Assembly: GCA_031272775.1 (NCBI GenBank)
Contig: JAISTB010000037.1
Span: forward strand, 1 to 64,000
Reading direction: 5' to 3'
Length of the DNA stretch: 64,000 bases
DNA from: Fusobacteriaceae bacterium
GTDB lineage: Bacteria > Fusobacteriota > Fusobacteriia > Fusobacteriales > Fusobacteriaceae
Shown: in pieces, positions 8,130 to 18,700 of the stretch
Numbering within the stretch: the first letter of the stretch is position 1
Layout of the letters: each line of letters opens with the position of its first letter
Notes under the pieces: generated by a model
Database searches by the model: none
Seen by the model: only the letters and a program-made list of their open reading frames with translations
Told to the model about the DNA's origin: nothing
Program-made: the position numbers and the translations under genes

Positions 8130-8951
8130 ATGTTTTTAGAAAACGCCGCGGTACTGGCAAACGCCAGGGTCGCGGAGAATAAATACCTGATGAAAGTCGT
8201 CTCTCCGAAGACGGTCGGAGCGGCGAAGCCCGGGCAATTTTACATGCTCCGCTGCAAAGACGATTATTTTACGCTGCGAAGGCCGGTCAGCGTCCACGGC
8301 GCCGACGCGCTTACCAACGTTCTCGAATTCTACTATGAAGTAAAGGGGGCGGGAACCCGGGATTTGGCCGGATTTGCGCCCGCCGACGGCATAGAAATCC
8401 AGGGCCCGCTGGGAAAAGGCTTCACGACCGCGGAAAAAGGCCGGGAGCTTCTGGTGGTAGGCGGCGGAATGGGGCTTGCCCCGATGAAATACCTGACGGA
8501 GATCCTCAAGCGGGACAATAACGTGACGCTGGTCGCCGGCGGCAGAGACGCGGAGGCCCTGCGGATCTTAAGCAATTTCGATCTCACGGGGATATCGGTC
8601 TTCGTCACTACGGACGACGGCGCCGTGGGCGCAAAGGGGACCGTGATTCCCAAGGTTTCCGAGCTTTTGAGCGAAAAAAAATACGACCGGATCTATGTCT
8701 GCGGCCCCGCGCCCATGATGATCCTCGTGGGTCAGCTGGCCCTGGCCGAGCGCGTCCCCTGCGAGATTTCCATGGAATCGCGGATGGCCTGCGGCGTCAA
8801 GGCCTGTGTGGGCTGTTCCTTCCTGACCAACGAGGGCATGAAGAAGGTCTGCGCCGACGGCCCGGTCTTCGACGGGACGCTGATTCGGGAGATCAACAAT
8901 ACCGAACAAAAAAATTGCGGGACCTGCGGATGCGCGGGGGAGGTGAAGTGA
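8130..8951 (+). CDS. pyrK: Dihydroorotate dehydrogenase electron-transfer subunit
   Basis: 273 residues from ATG 8130 with AAAGGAGG upstream; the ATG at 8112 precedes that site and is unlikely. It is a ferredoxin-reductase-like protein: an FAD part with LRRPVSVHG at about residues 50-58, an NAD-binding part with VVGGGMGLAPMKYL at about 108-121, and a [2Fe-2S] cluster motif CGVKACVGCSF followed by VCADGPVF near residue 235-265. PyrK passes electrons from PyrD to NAD+. The C-terminal tail NCGTCGCAG adds three cysteines beyond the usual cluster. Its stop overlaps the pyrD start, so the two subunits are translated together. Confidence 0.95.
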   Translation: MFLENAAVLANARVAENKYLMKVVSPKTVGAAKPGQFYMLRCKDDYFTLRRPVSVHGADALTNVLEFYYEVKGAGTRDLAGFAPADGIEIQGPLGKGFTTAEKGRELLVVGGGMGLAPMKYLTEILKRDNNVTLVAGGRDAEALRILSNFDLTGISVFVTTDDGAVGAKGTVIPKVSELLSEKKYDRIYVCGPAPMMILVGQLALAERVPCEISMESRMACGVKACVGCSFLTNEGMKKVCADGPVFDGTLIREINNTEQKNCGTCGCAGEVK

Positions 8952-9883
8952 TGTCGGCATTACGGACGGAATTTTTGGGCGTAACGATGAAAAACCCGGT
9001 CGTTACGTCATCGGGCTGCTTCGGTTTCGGCCTCGAATACAGGGACTATTTTGATCCCGACCTCCTGGGCGGCATCGGCCTCAAGGGGACGACCCTGAGC
9101 GCCCGTACGGGAAATATGGGGACCCGGGTTACGGAAACCCCCGCCGGTATGCTCAACACCGTGGGTCTGGAAAATCCCGGCGTTCACTATGTCAAAGACG
9201 CGACGATTCCGGAAATCCGGGCGGCGGGCGTCAAAGCGCCGTTGATTTTCAACATGAGCGGCAGTACCTTGGACGAGTATGTGGAAATGGCCAAAATCGT
9301 CGATACCATAGCCGACGTGGCCATTGTGGAGCTCAATATCTCCTGTCCCAACGTGAAGGACGGCGGCATGGCCTTCGGCGCCAACCCTTGCGCGGCGGGG
9401 GACGTGACGGCGGCGGTCCGCAGACAGACGAAAAAACCCCTTGTGGTGAAGCTCACGCCCAACGTGACCGACGTGGCCGCCATTGCCAAAATCGTCGAAG
9501 AAGCGGGGGCGGACGGGATTTCTGTGATCAACACGCTTTTGGGCATGGCCATCGACGTGCGGACGAGAAAGCCCGTCCTCGGCAATATCTTTGGCGGACT
9601 CTCGGGACCCGCGGTAAAACCGGTCGCCCTGCGAATCGTATACCAGGTATACAAAGCCGTCGGAATCCCCATCGTGGGCATGGGCGGCATTTCGTCGACG
9701 GAGGACGCCCTGGAGTTTATCTTCGCGGGGGCGACGCTTGTGTCCATCGGGACGGGAATATTCAAGAATCCGCTCCTGCCCGTGGAGATCATCGAGGGGC
9801 TTGAAAAATACTGCGCGGACAACGGGATTGCCAATATAAGCGAGCTCGTCGGAGCGGCGCATAAAGGAGAGGTGAAGGTATGA
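8951..9883 (+). CDS. pyrD: Dihydroorotate dehydrogenase, NAD-linked catalytic subunit
   Basis: 310 residues, a TIM barrel binding FMN. The start at 8951 shares one base with the pyrK stop. Motifs are NPVVTSSGCFGFG near the N-terminus, NISCPNVKDGG at about residues 130-140 holding the class 1B active-site cysteine, and the phosphate-binding end GMGGISSTEDALEF. Class 1B enzymes work as a PyrD-PyrK heterotetramer and reduce NAD+, which suits an anaerobe; the adjacent pyrK confirms the class. The stop overlaps the pyrF start by 4 bases. Confidence 0.96.
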   Translation: MSALRTEFLGVTMKNPVVTSSGCFGFGLEYRDYFDPDLLGGIGLKGTTLSARTGNMGTRVTETPAGMLNTVGLENPGVHYVKDATIPEIRAAGVKAPLIFNMSGSTLDEYVEMAKIVDTIADVAIVELNISCPNVKDGGMAFGANPCAAGDVTAAVRRQTKKPLVVKLTPNVTDVAAIAKIVEEAGADGISVINTLLGMAIDVRTRKPVLGNIFGGLSGPAVKPVALRIVYQVYKAVGIPIVGMGGISSTEDALEFIFAGATLVSIGTGIFKNPLLPVEIIEGLEKYCADNGIANISELVGAAHKGEVKV

Positions 9884-10596
9884 CGGACGGCAGGGAACGC
9901 ATGATCGTGGCGCTGGATTTTCCATCCTATGAAAAGGCCCATGATTTTATCGAAAAATTGGGGGATCACGTGGGGTTTTACAAAGTGGGGCTTGAGCTTT
10001 TTCTCAATTCCCGGGGCAAAATCGTCGAATTTTTGAAGGAAAAGAAAAAGCGGATCTTTCTCGATCTGAAATTTCACGACATCCCCAATACGACGGCCCA
10101 GGCCGCGGTATTCGCGGCGAATCAGGACGTCTTTATGTTCAATGTCCATGCGGGGGGCGGCAAGAAAATGATGAAAACCGTCGCGGAGGAAGTGAGGAAA
10201 GTGAACCCGAAGACGCTCTTGATCGCGGTGACCGTATTGACCAGCATTTCCGAAGCGGAAGCTCGGGAGACCTTTCATTCGACCCTGGACATCAAAGCCC
10301 TGGCCGTCAATCTCGCCCGGCTCACAAAAGAAGCGGGTTTGAACGGCGTCGTCTGCTCGCCCTGGGAAGCGGCCGAAATCAAGAAGGAAATCGGGCGGGA
10401 CTTTGTGACGGTCTGCCCCGGCATCCGGCTCAAGGACAACGCTACCGATGATCAGGAGCGGATCATGACGCCTTGGGACGCCATCAAAAGCGGCTGCGAC
10501 TACCTTGTGATCGGACGCCCGGTGACAAAGGCCGAAGATCCGCTGACAGCCGCCGATACCATCGCCCGGGACATCGAACGGGCTCTGGAGGCGTGA
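9880..10596 (+). CDS. pyrF: Orotidine 5'-phosphate decarboxylase
   Basis: 238 residues, normal for the family. It converts OMP to UMP. The catalytic motif is FLDLKFHDIPNTT at about residues 58-70, with the Asp-Lys-Asp catalytic set in D-x-K-x-x-D-I form. Earlier MIVALDFPSYEKA holds the first catalytic aspartate, and the C-terminal DYLVIGRPVT binds phosphate. Its ATG overlaps the pyrD stop (ATGA) and pyrC follows after 4 bases. Confidence 0.96.
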   Translation: MTDGRERMIVALDFPSYEKAHDFIEKLGDHVGFYKVGLELFLNSRGKIVEFLKEKKKRIFLDLKFHDIPNTTAQAAVFAANQDVFMFNVHAGGGKKMMKTVAEEVRKVNPKTLLIAVTVLTSISEAEARETFHSTLDIKALAVNLARLTKEAGLNGVVCSPWEAAEIKKEIGRDFVTVCPGIRLKDNATDDQERIMTPWDAIKSGCDYLVIGRPVTKAEDPLTAADTIARDIERALEA

Positions 10597-10600
10597 GGCC

Positions 10601-11839
10601 ATGCTCGTCAAAAACGCCAGACTCATCACAGCCGAAAACAAAGAAATCCTGCGGGATATTCTGATCACCGCGGGGCTTATCACAAAAATCGAAGCGTCGA
10701 TACCCGAAACGGAAGCCCGGGACGGGGAGGTCCTTGACGCAGGCGGAAAGCTCGTCCTTCCGGGCCTTGTAGACCCCCACACCCATATGCGGGACCCCGG
10801 TCTCACCCACAAGGAGGATTTTTCGACCGGGAGCCTTGCCGCCGCGAGAGGGGGCGTGACTGTATTTCTCGATATGCCGAATACTTCTCCGGCCACAATC
10901 ACCCCGGAGATTCTCGAAGAGAAAAAGAAACAGGCTGTCGGACGCGCCTGGGTGGACTACGGCTTTTATTTCGGCGGCTCAAAATCCGACAACAGCGCCG
11001 AAATTCCCAAGACCTGGGGAAAAGTGGCGGCCACAAAGGTATTTTTAAACGTCTCCACCGGCGATATGCTCGTGGAGGATGTGGCGGTCCTCGAGCGGAT
11101 CTTCCGGAACTCGAAATTGGTGGCCGTCCACGCCGAAGGCGACATGGTCCACAGAGCCATTGATCTTTGCGAAAAAACCGGCGTTCCCCTCTATCTCTGC
11201 CACCTGTCCCTGGCCTCGGAAGTGCAGGCGCTCGCCGCCGCCAAGGCCAAGGGCCTTCCGGTCTACGGCGAAGCGACGCCCCATCACCTCTTTCTCACCG
11301 GGGAAGACCGGGAAAAAGACGGATATACGCGGCAATTCCTGCGGATGAAGCCCGAGCTCAAGGAAAAAAGCGACGTCGACTGTCTCTGGCGGGCCATACA
11401 GGAGGGCGTCATCGATACGATCGGGACGGACCACGCGCCACATACCCTGGAAGAAAAAACCGCGAAGCTGACCTCGGGCGTTCCGGGCGTCGAGCACAGT
11501 CTCGAGATGGTCCTGCGGGCCGTGGAGGAAGGAAAAATCACCCTCGCGAGGCTGACGGAACTGATGTCGGCAAAACCCGCCGAAATCTTCGGCATCGCGG
11601 GGAAGGGCGGCATAAAGCCAGGGAACCACGGGGATCTTGTCATCGTGGATACGAGGGACCACAGTCTGATCGGAGAGGACAAAATCATTTCCAAATGCGG
11701 CTGGACGCCCTACGCCGGATTCAAGCGGGGCGGGCGGGTGTTGACGACGGTCCTTCGCGGCCGGGTCGTCTATGACCGGGGAAATTTTTCCGGGCCCTGG
11801 GGCCGGGAAGTCACCTACAACAACTCAAGCGACGAATAA
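10601..11839 (+). CDS. pyrC: Dihydroorotase (class I, amidohydrolase)
   Basis: 412 residues. It closes carbamoyl aspartate to dihydroorotate, the second step of the pathway. The zinc motif DPHTHMRDPG is at about residues 58-67, VHAEGD and YLCHLS supply later histidines, and GTDHAPHTLEEK at about residue 290 is the conserved aspartate-histidine block. The metallo-dependent hydrolase ends with the small beta domain (GDLVIVDTRDHS). The length and the position between pyrF and pyrE separate it from hydantoinases and allantoinases. Confidence 0.95.
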   Translation: MLVKNARLITAENKEILRDILITAGLITKIEASIPETEARDGEVLDAGGKLVLPGLVDPHTHMRDPGLTHKEDFSTGSLAAARGGVTVFLDMPNTSPATITPEILEEKKKQAVGRAWVDYGFYFGGSKSDNSAEIPKTWGKVAATKVFLNVSTGDMLVEDVAVLERIFRNSKLVAVHAEGDMVHRAIDLCEKTGVPLYLCHLSLASEVQALAAAKAKGLPVYGEATPHHLFLTGEDREKDGYTRQFLRMKPELKEKSDVDCLWRAIQEGVIDTIGTDHAPHTLEEKTAKLTSGVPGVEHSLEMVLRAVEEGKITLARLTELMSAKPAEIFGIAGKGGIKPGNHGDLVIVDTRDHSLIGEDKIISKCGWTPYAGFKRGGRVLTTVLRGRVVYDRGNFSGPWGREVTYNNSSDE

Positions 11840-11851
11840 ACGGAGGAAAAA

Positions 11852-12475
11852 ATGAATAAAGAAAGCGCAATTGCCGAGGCTTTGTTAAAAACCGGCGCCG
11901 TCAAACTCAATGTGAAGACGCCCTTCACGTTTGTATCGGGCATCAAAAGCCCGATTTACTGCGATAACAGACAGATGATCGCCCATCCCGCCGAGCGCAG
12001 GCTCTTTGTGGAGGCCTTTCTGGAAAAACTGAAGGGAAAGGACTACGATATCCTCGCGGGCACGGCCACGGCGGGCATTCCCTGGGCCGCCTTCCTCGCT
12101 TGGGAGACCGGCAAGCCCATGAGCTACATCCGGGCCGAGAAGAAGGACCACGGCGCGGGAAAACAGGTCGAAGGGGCCGATCTTGCGGGGAAAAACGTCA
12201 TCATCATCGAAGATCTGATCTCCACGGGAGGGAGTTCCCTGAAGACCGTGGAGGCCGCTTTTGACGCGGGCGCGGCAAACGTATCGGTTTTGGCCGTCTT
12301 TTCCTATGAATTTCCCAAGGCCGAAAAAGCCTTCGCGGAAAAGGGCGTCAAATGGGAGACCATATCGAATTTCCCGGCCCTCATTGCCATCGCCTGTGAA
12401 AAGAACTACCTCACGAAGGAGGAGGCCGACGCGGCCTCGGCGTGGAACAAGGCCCCCGACAGCTGGGGAAGATAG
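11852..12475 (+). CDS. pyrE: Orotate phosphoribosyltransferase
   Basis: 207 residues. It links orotate to PRPP to make OMP. The PRPP-binding motif is VIIIEDLISTGGSSL at about residues 116-130, and the flexible-loop lysines lie in YIRAEKKDHGAGKQ. ATG 11852 has CGGAGG upstream, 12 bases after pyrC. It is the last pyrimidine gene; ftsY follows after 16 bases. No carAB, pyrR or pyrH is seen in the window. Confidence 0.96.
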   Translation: MNKESAIAEALLKTGAVKLNVKTPFTFVSGIKSPIYCDNRQMIAHPAERRLFVEAFLEKLKGKDYDILAGTATAGIPWAAFLAWETGKPMSYIRAEKKDHGAGKQVEGADLAGKNVIIIEDLISTGGSSLKTVEAAFDAGAANVSVLAVFSYEFPKAEKAFAEKGVKWETISNFPALIAIACEKNYLTKEEADAASAWNKAPDSWGR

Positions 12476-12491
12476 AAAAGGGGGAGCAAAC

Positions 12492-13358
12492 ATGGGCTTT
12501 TTCATGAAATTGAAATCATTTTTTACGGGACGCCGACCCCTCGACGACACGCTCTACGAGGAATTGGAAGACGTCCTGATCCAGTCCGATATCGGCTATG
12601 AGATGACGGGCCGGATCATCAAGGCCCTCGAAAAAGAAGTCAAGGCCCGGGGCGTCGCCGATACCGAAGGGGTATACGGGACGCTGCGGGACATCCTGTC
12701 GGGTTTTCTGATCCGGGAAAATCTTGAAATTCCCCTCACGGAGGGAGAACTCAATGTGATCCTCGTGACCGGCGTAAACGGCGTCGGCAAGACGACCACC
12801 ATCGGAAAGCTCGCCGCCCGATACGCGGCGCAGGGAAAGCGGGTCGTGCTGGGCGCGGCGGACACGTTCCGGGCGGCCGCCGTGGAGCAGCTGGAGGAAT
12901 GGGCGAAACGGGCCGGCGCGGACTTTGTCAAAGGGAAAGCCGGAGACGACCCCGGGGCGGTCTGTTACGATACGCTGGATTACGCCCTGCGAAAGGGCTT
13001 TGACATCGCTATCATCGATACGGCGGGCCGGCTTCACAACAAGAACAACCTGATGAAGGAGCTGGAAAAAATCAACGGCGTCATCAAAAAAAAGCTGGGC
13101 GGGCGGCCCTATGAATCCCTTCTGGTTATCGACGGGACAACAGGGCAGAACGCCATCGCCCAGGCCAGGACCTTCAACGAGGCGACGGACTTGACGGGCT
13201 TTGTGATCACGAAGCTCGACGGGGCCTCCAAGGGCGGCGTCGTCTTCAGCGTTTCGGACCTGACGGGAAAGCCGGTCAAATTTGTCGGTATGGGGGAGAA
13301 AATCGACGACCTGCGGGTTTTTGACCCCGCGGAGTTCATTGCGGCAATATTTGGATGA
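12492..13358 (+). CDS. ftsY: Signal recognition particle receptor FtsY
   Basis: 288 residues from ATG 12492 (GGGGGAGC upstream). It docks ribosomes carrying membrane proteins at the translocon by GTP-dependent pairing with Ffh. The short helical N domain (DTLYEELEDVLIQSDIG) is followed by the GTPase G domain: VTGVNGVGKTTTIGKLA (G1, about residues 95-111), DTFRAAAVEQL, DTAGR (G3), TKLDG and GMGEKIDDL. The long acidic A domain of E. coli FtsY is missing, as in many other phyla. It is presumably read through from the pyr operon, since no promoter is visible before it. Confidence 0.95.
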   Translation: MGFFMKLKSFFTGRRPLDDTLYEELEDVLIQSDIGYEMTGRIIKALEKEVKARGVADTEGVYGTLRDILSGFLIRENLEIPLTEGELNVILVTGVNGVGKTTTIGKLAARYAAQGKRVVLGAADTFRAAAVEQLEEWAKRAGADFVKGKAGDDPGAVCYDTLDYALRKGFDIAIIDTAGRLHNKNNLMKELEKINGVIKKKLGGRPYESLLVIDGTTGQNAIAQARTFNEATDLTGFVITKLDGASKGGVVFSVSDLTGKPVKFVGMGEKIDDLRVFDPAEFIAAIFG

Positions 13359-13417
13359 AATGCGTCAAAAACCGAACAATTGTACATTTTCAAAGCGTTT
13401 TGTATCGTGAAAAATAC

Positions 13418-13446
13418 TTGCAAAAGGAATGAAAATGTGGTAACAT
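13418..13446 (+). promoter_or_regulatory. Promoter of the pta-ackA unit
   Basis: TTGCAA (13418-13423) and TAACAT (13441-13446) are 17 bases apart in an AT-rich gap. Transcription would start near 13453, about 67 bases before pta. Confidence 0.55.
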
Positions 13447-13519
13447 TAAATTATTCATATCAAACAACAAGAGATTGCGAAGCAATCCAAGATTTTTTAT
13501 TTTCCAAGGAGGAATCGCT

Positions 13520-14509
13520 GTGAGCATTCTGGTGAACATCAGAGAAAAAGCGCGAAAAGATCTGAAAAAAATCATCCTGCCGGAAGGACAGGACGAACGC
13601 ATCATACGGGCCGCGGCCAGAGTCGTGGAACTGGGCGTTGCCATACCGGTCGTCATCGGCGTCAAAGAATCCATTGAACGCATGGCGGGGGACCTGGATA
13701 TTTCCATGGCGGGTGTGGAAATCGTCGAGCTGGACAAAGTGACGAATCTCGACGAATATGCTACAGAATTTGCGAAAATGCGGGAGAAAAAGGGCCTGAC
13801 CTTTGAAAAGGCCAAAGAAACCCTGATCAAAGAGCCGGTATTCTACGCGGCCATGATGGTGCGGCAGGGCGAAGCCCACGGCGTCGTATCGGGGGCGACC
13901 TCGCCGACGGCTCAGGTCATCCGGGCGGGACTTCAGATCATTGGGACGAAGCCCGGCATCAAGACCGTTTCCTCCTGCTTCCTCATGGAGCTGACCGAAC
14001 GGCAGGAAACCTACGGAGAAGTATTGCTTTTCGCCGACTGCGCGGTAATTCCCGTGCCGACGGCCGAACAGCTGGCGGACATCGCCGTTTCCACGGTAGC
14101 CACGGGCCGAAGCATCGTGGGCATCGAGGGCAAAGTGGCCCTCATGACCTTTTCCACCAAGGGGTCCGCGGATCATCCCGATATCGATATCGTCAAAGAA
14201 GCGGGGAAAATCCTGCGGGAGCGCGAGGTGGACTTCCCCTTTGACGACGAACTTCAGGCCGACGCGGCCCTCGTCAAGTCCGTGGCGGCCAAGAAAGCCC
14301 CCGAATCTCCCGTGGCCGGTCACGCCAACATTCTGGTGTTCCCGAATCTCGCCGCCGGCAATATCGGCTACAAGCTCGTCCAGCGGCTGGCCGGGGCAAA
14401 CGCCTACGGTCCCATTATCCAGGGGCTCAACAACCCCATCAACGACTTGTCCCGGGGCTGTTCCGCCGAGGACATCGTCGACCTCGTGGCCATGACCGCG
14501 ATCCAGTAA
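13520..14509 (+). CDS. pta: Phosphate acetyltransferase
   Basis: 329 residues from a GTG start at 13520 (AAGGAGG nine bases upstream). It moves the acetyl group of acetyl-CoA to phosphate, giving acetyl phosphate for AckA. It is the short form without the N-terminal regulatory domain. Motifs are ILPEGQDERIIRAA at about residues 17-30, VSGATSPTAQVIRAGLQIIG at about 130-150 and the C-terminal NLAAGNIGYKLVQRL. The order pta-ackA-PFOR-PFOR sets out pyruvate to acetate with ATP formation. Phosphate butyryltransferase is a relative, but the ackA neighbour favours Pta. Confidence 0.95.
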   Translation: MSILVNIREKARKDLKKIILPEGQDERIIRAAARVVELGVAIPVVIGVKESIERMAGDLDISMAGVEIVELDKVTNLDEYATEFAKMREKKGLTFEKAKETLIKEPVFYAAMMVRQGEAHGVVSGATSPTAQVIRAGLQIIGTKPGIKTVSSCFLMELTERQETYGEVLLFADCAVIPVPTAEQLADIAVSTVATGRSIVGIEGKVALMTFSTKGSADHPDIDIVKEAGKILREREVDFPFDDELQADAALVKSVAAKKAPESPVAGHANILVFPNLAAGNIGYKLVQRLAGANAYGPIIQGLNNPINDLSRGCSAEDIVDLVAMTAIQ

Positions 14510-14546
14510 GGACAAAAGAAAAAGAAAACCATATCAGGAGGAAAAC

Positions 14547-15749
14547 ATGAAAGTATTGGTAATCAATTGCGGCAGCTCCTCGCTCAAGTATCAGCTGATC
14601 AATCCCGAGCAGGGCGAAGTGTTTGCCAAGGGACTTTGTGAAAGGATCGGAATCGCCGGATCCAAAATGGAATACGAAGTCCCCGCCAAAGATTTTGAAT
14701 TGAAGGCGGAAAAACCCATGCCGACCCACAAAGAGGCGCTGGAGTTCGTCATGGCCGCCATTACGGATTCCGTGAACGGCGTCATCAAGAGCCGGGACGA
14801 AATCGACGCCATCGGCCACCGGGTCGTGCACGGCGGAGAAGATTTCTCCGGCTCCGTCCTTGTGAACAAAGATGTGCTGGCCGCCATCGAGAAGAACAAC
14901 GATCTCGCGCCCCTGCACAATCCGGCCAATCTTCTGGGTATCACGACCTGTATGGAACTCATGCCCGGAAAGCCCAACGTCGCCGTATTTGACACGGCCT
15001 TTCACCAGACGATGCCCCCCGACGCCTATATGTACGCGCTCCCCTATGAGGATTACAAAGAATTAAAAGTGCGGAAATACGGCTTCCACGGGACATCCCA
15101 CCTCTTTGTTTCCTCGACCATGAGGGAAATCATGGGGAATCCCCAACACTCGAAGATCATCGTCTGTCATCTGGGGAACGGCGCGTCCATGTCCGCGGTC
15201 AAAGACGGAAAATCCGTCGACACGTCCATGGGACTCACGCCGCTGCAGGGGCTTATGATGGGCACCCGCTGCGGAGACATCGATCCCGCCGCCGTTCTGT
15301 TCATCAAAAATAAACGAAACCTGACCGACGCTCAAATGGACGACAGAATGAATAAAAAATCCGGCATTTTAGGCATATTCGGGACCTCTTCGGACTGCCG
15401 GGATATGGAAGACGGCGTAAACGCCGGCAATGAGCGGGCAAAACTGGCCGAGGATATGTTCTGTTACCGGATCAAATCCTATATCGGCGCTTACGCGGCC
15501 GTTATGGGAGGCGTCGACGCCATCTGCTTCGCGGGCGGCATCGGGGAAAACGCCGCGGGCATCCGGGCTAAAATTCTCGAAGGCCTCGAATTCCTCGGCG
15601 TCAAGCTCGACAAAGAAGTCAACGGCAAACGACAGAAGGGAAATGTCAAGCTGTCGGCCGCCGATTCGAAAACCCTTGTGTATAAGATCGCGACAAACGA
15701 GGAATTGGTTATCGCCCGGGATACCTACGCCATCGTAGGAAAAAAGTAA
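14547..15749 (+). CDS. ackA: Acetate kinase
   Basis: 400 residues, the normal length. It makes ATP from acetyl phosphate. The start MKVLVINCGSSSLKYQL is the family signature (N7 and S10-12 bind nucleotide). HRVVHGGEDF at about residue 92, VFDTAFHQTMP at about 147-157 (catalytic aspartate), GFHGTSH, HLGNGASM and the ATP site GGIGENAAGIR at about 329-339 are all present. AGGAGG precedes the ATG. It is 37 bases after pta and 30 bases before the first PFOR gene, probably one transcript. Confidence 0.97.
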   Translation: MKVLVINCGSSSLKYQLINPEQGEVFAKGLCERIGIAGSKMEYEVPAKDFELKAEKPMPTHKEALEFVMAAITDSVNGVIKSRDEIDAIGHRVVHGGEDFSGSVLVNKDVLAAIEKNNDLAPLHNPANLLGITTCMELMPGKPNVAVFDTAFHQTMPPDAYMYALPYEDYKELKVRKYGFHGTSHLFVSSTMREIMGNPQHSKIIVCHLGNGASMSAVKDGKSVDTSMGLTPLQGLMMGTRCGDIDPAAVLFIKNKRNLTDAQMDDRMNKKSGILGIFGTSSDCRDMEDGVNAGNERAKLAEDMFCYRIKSYIGAYAAVMGGVDAICFAGGIGENAAGIRAKILEGLEFLGVKLDKEVNGKRQKGNVKLSAADSKTLVYKIATNEELVIARDTYAIVGKK

Positions 15750-15779
15750 CGCACGTCAGATTCAGGGAGAGAATATAGC

Positions 15780-18700
15780 ATGAGTAAATGGAAAGACGCA
15801 ATGGATGGCAACACAGCCGCCGCGTATATTTCTTACGCGTTCACGGAGGTGGCGGGGATCTTTCCGATCACGCCCTCGTCGCCCATGGCCGAGCTCGTCG
15901 ATGAATGGGCCGCCAAAGGAAAGAAAAATCTTTTCGGACAGACCGTAAAAGTCGTGGAAATGCAATCGGAAGGAGGCGCTTCGGGGACAGTCCACGGATC
16001 GTTGCAGGCCGGCGCTTTGACGACGACCTATACGGCCTCCCAGGGACTGCTTCTCATGATCCCCAATATGTACAAAATCGCCGGGGAATTTCTGCCGGGC
16101 GTATTTCACGTGTCGGCAAGAACCCTCTCGGTTCACGCCCTCTCGATTTTCGGCGACCATTCCGACGTCATGGGCTGCCGGATGACAGGCTTCGCCATGT
16201 TGTCGTCGGCCTCGCCGCAGGAAGTCATGGATTTGGGCGCCGTGGCGCATCTTTCGGCCATCAGGGGCAGGATCCCCTTCCTGCATTTCTTTGACGGCTT
16301 CCGGACGTCCCACGAAGTGCAGAAAATTGACGTGCTGGATTACGAGGACCTGCGTCCCCTGGTGGATTGGGCCGAAGTCGACGCCTTCCGCAAGCGGGCG
16401 CTGAATCCCGAACACCCCTGCACCCGGGGAACGACGGTCAATCCCGACATCTTCTTCCAGTCGAGGGAAGCGGGCGACGAATACATCCAAAAATTACCCG
16501 ACATCGTCGAAAATTACATGAAAGAAATCAATAAACTCACGGGAAGAAACTACGAACTCTTCGAATATTACGGCGCGCCGGACGCCGACCGGGTCGTGAT
16601 CGCCATGTGTTCCGTGGCGGAGACGGTCCGGGAAGTCGTCGATAAATTAAACGCCGGCGGGGAGAAGGTCGGCATGATTGCCGTCCGGCTCTACAGGCCC
16701 TTCTCGCCGAAGCATTTGATCGCGGCGCTGCCGAAAAGCGTCAAAAAAGTCGCGACCCTCGACCGGACCAAGGAACCGGGCTGTATGGGCGAACCGCTTT
16801 ACCAGGACGTTTGCACGGCCTTTCAGCAAAAGGGCGTCCAGATCGCCGTGACCGGCGGCCGCTACGGCCTTGCCTCCAAGGACACGACGCCGGATCAGAT
16901 CGCCGCCGTCTACGTCGAACTGGCCAAGGACGAACCCAAAAACAGCTTTACGATCGGGATCACCGACGACGTCTACGGCTCGTCGCTCCCCTCCGTGGCC
17001 GGATTTACCGTAGAGGACAAAGACGCCAGCGCGTACAAGATCTGGGGCCTCGGATCCGACGGCACAGTGGGCGCGAACAAAAACTCCATCAAAATTATCG
17101 GAGAAACGACGGATTTTTACACCCAGGCCTATTTCGTCTACGATTCCAAAAAATCCGGCGGTCTGACCCAGTCCCATCTGCGGGTCGGGAAAAATCCCAT
17201 CCGCTCGACTTACCTGGTGGGCGCGGCGGATTTTGTCGCCTGCCACAACCCCACTTACGTCGACAAATACGACCTCGTCCGGGAACTGAAGGCGGGCGGC
17301 GTATTTCTGCTCAACTGTCCCTGGAAGACCGTCGCGGAGCTTGAGACGGCCCTTCCCCCGTCCATGAAAAAAGCCCTCGCCGAAAAAGACGCGAAGCTCT
17401 ATGTGATCGACGCCATCGGCATCGCGCGGGAGCTGGGTCTCGGCAACCGGACCAACAGCATTCTGCAGGCGGCCTTTTTCAAGCTGACCGACATCATCCC
17501 GCTGGAGTTGGCCGTCAAAGAAATGAAAGAAGCCATTTACAAGACTTATTACACCAAGCGCGGACAGGACGTCGTCGATCAAAACTACGCCTCCGTGGAC
17601 AGGGGCCTCACCGAAATTACCCGGATCGCGATCCCCGAAAGCTGGAAGGGGCTCACGCCCGAGAGCGCCGATTACAGCGCCCTGCCGGAATTCATCCGGG
17701 AGATCGTCATCCCCATGAACAGACAGGAAGGAGACGCCATTCCCGTGTCTCTCTTGAAAAAATACGGCTGCGAAGACGGCAGTTGGCCCCACGGCACCTC
17801 AAAATACGAGAAGCGAGGCGTCGCCGTCGATGTGCCCCAATGGTCGCCGGAAAACTGTATCCAGTGCAACCGCTGCGCCTTCGTTTGCCCCCACGCGGCC
17901 ATCCGGCCGGCGCTTCTGGACGAAAATGAGAAGAAAGCCGCTCCCGCCTCCTTTGAGACACTGAAAGCCACAGGGCCCGGCCTCGACAAATACGCCTACC
18001 GCGTGCAGGTCTCGCCCTACGATTGCACGGGCTGCGGCAGCTGCGCCAATCTCTGCCCCGCCAAAGAAAAGGCTCTCGTCATGAAGCCCTTTGCCACCCA
18101 AGCGGCCCAGGGGGCAAACTGGGACTACTTCTACGACAAGGTCTCGGTCAAGACCGACGCCGTCAATAGCAGGACCGTGAAAAATTCCCAGTTCGCCAAA
18201 CCCTATTTCGAATTTTCAGGCGCCTGCGCGGGCTGCGCGGAAACGCCTTACATCAAACTGGCGACGCAGCTTTTCGGGCGCAAAATGGTCATCACCAACG
18301 CCTCGGGCTGTTCGACGGCCTACGGCGCTTCCATGCCCTCGACGCCTTACACGGCCGATGAGAGGGGGATCGGTCCCGCCTGGGCCATGTCGCTCTTTGA
18401 GGACAACGCCGAATACGCCTACGGTTTTCTTGTGGGCCATGAGGCCGTGAGCCTCGAGCTCTGCCAGCGGGTATTGGATCTCAAAAACGCCGGCGTCGCC
18501 GTCGCGGAAGCGGAAGAGTACCTTGCCAAACGGAACGATTTCGAAGCCTCGGATCTCGCCGCGGAAAAACTCACGGCGGCTCTTGCGGCCCTTCCCGCCG
18601 GGAAACTGACGGGCGACGTCGCGGAAGCGGCCCGATACATTCTCAAAAACAGCGAGTACCTGACGAAAAAATCCTTCTGGGCCTTCGGCGGAGACGGCTG

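Noticed and set aside
9187-10902. Long open frame on the minus strand opposite pyrD and pyrF (571 codons)
   Set aside because: It is the shadow of GC-rich real genes: no family motifs, no ribosome site, and both pyrD and pyrF are certain on the other strand. The same holds for 55338-57065 and 21012-22940 on the minus strand.
13473-13497. Hairpin GATTGC-GAA-GCAATC followed by T6 before pta as an attenuator
   Set aside because: The stem has only six pairs with a three-base loop, and the T run starts five bases later. It is too weak to call.
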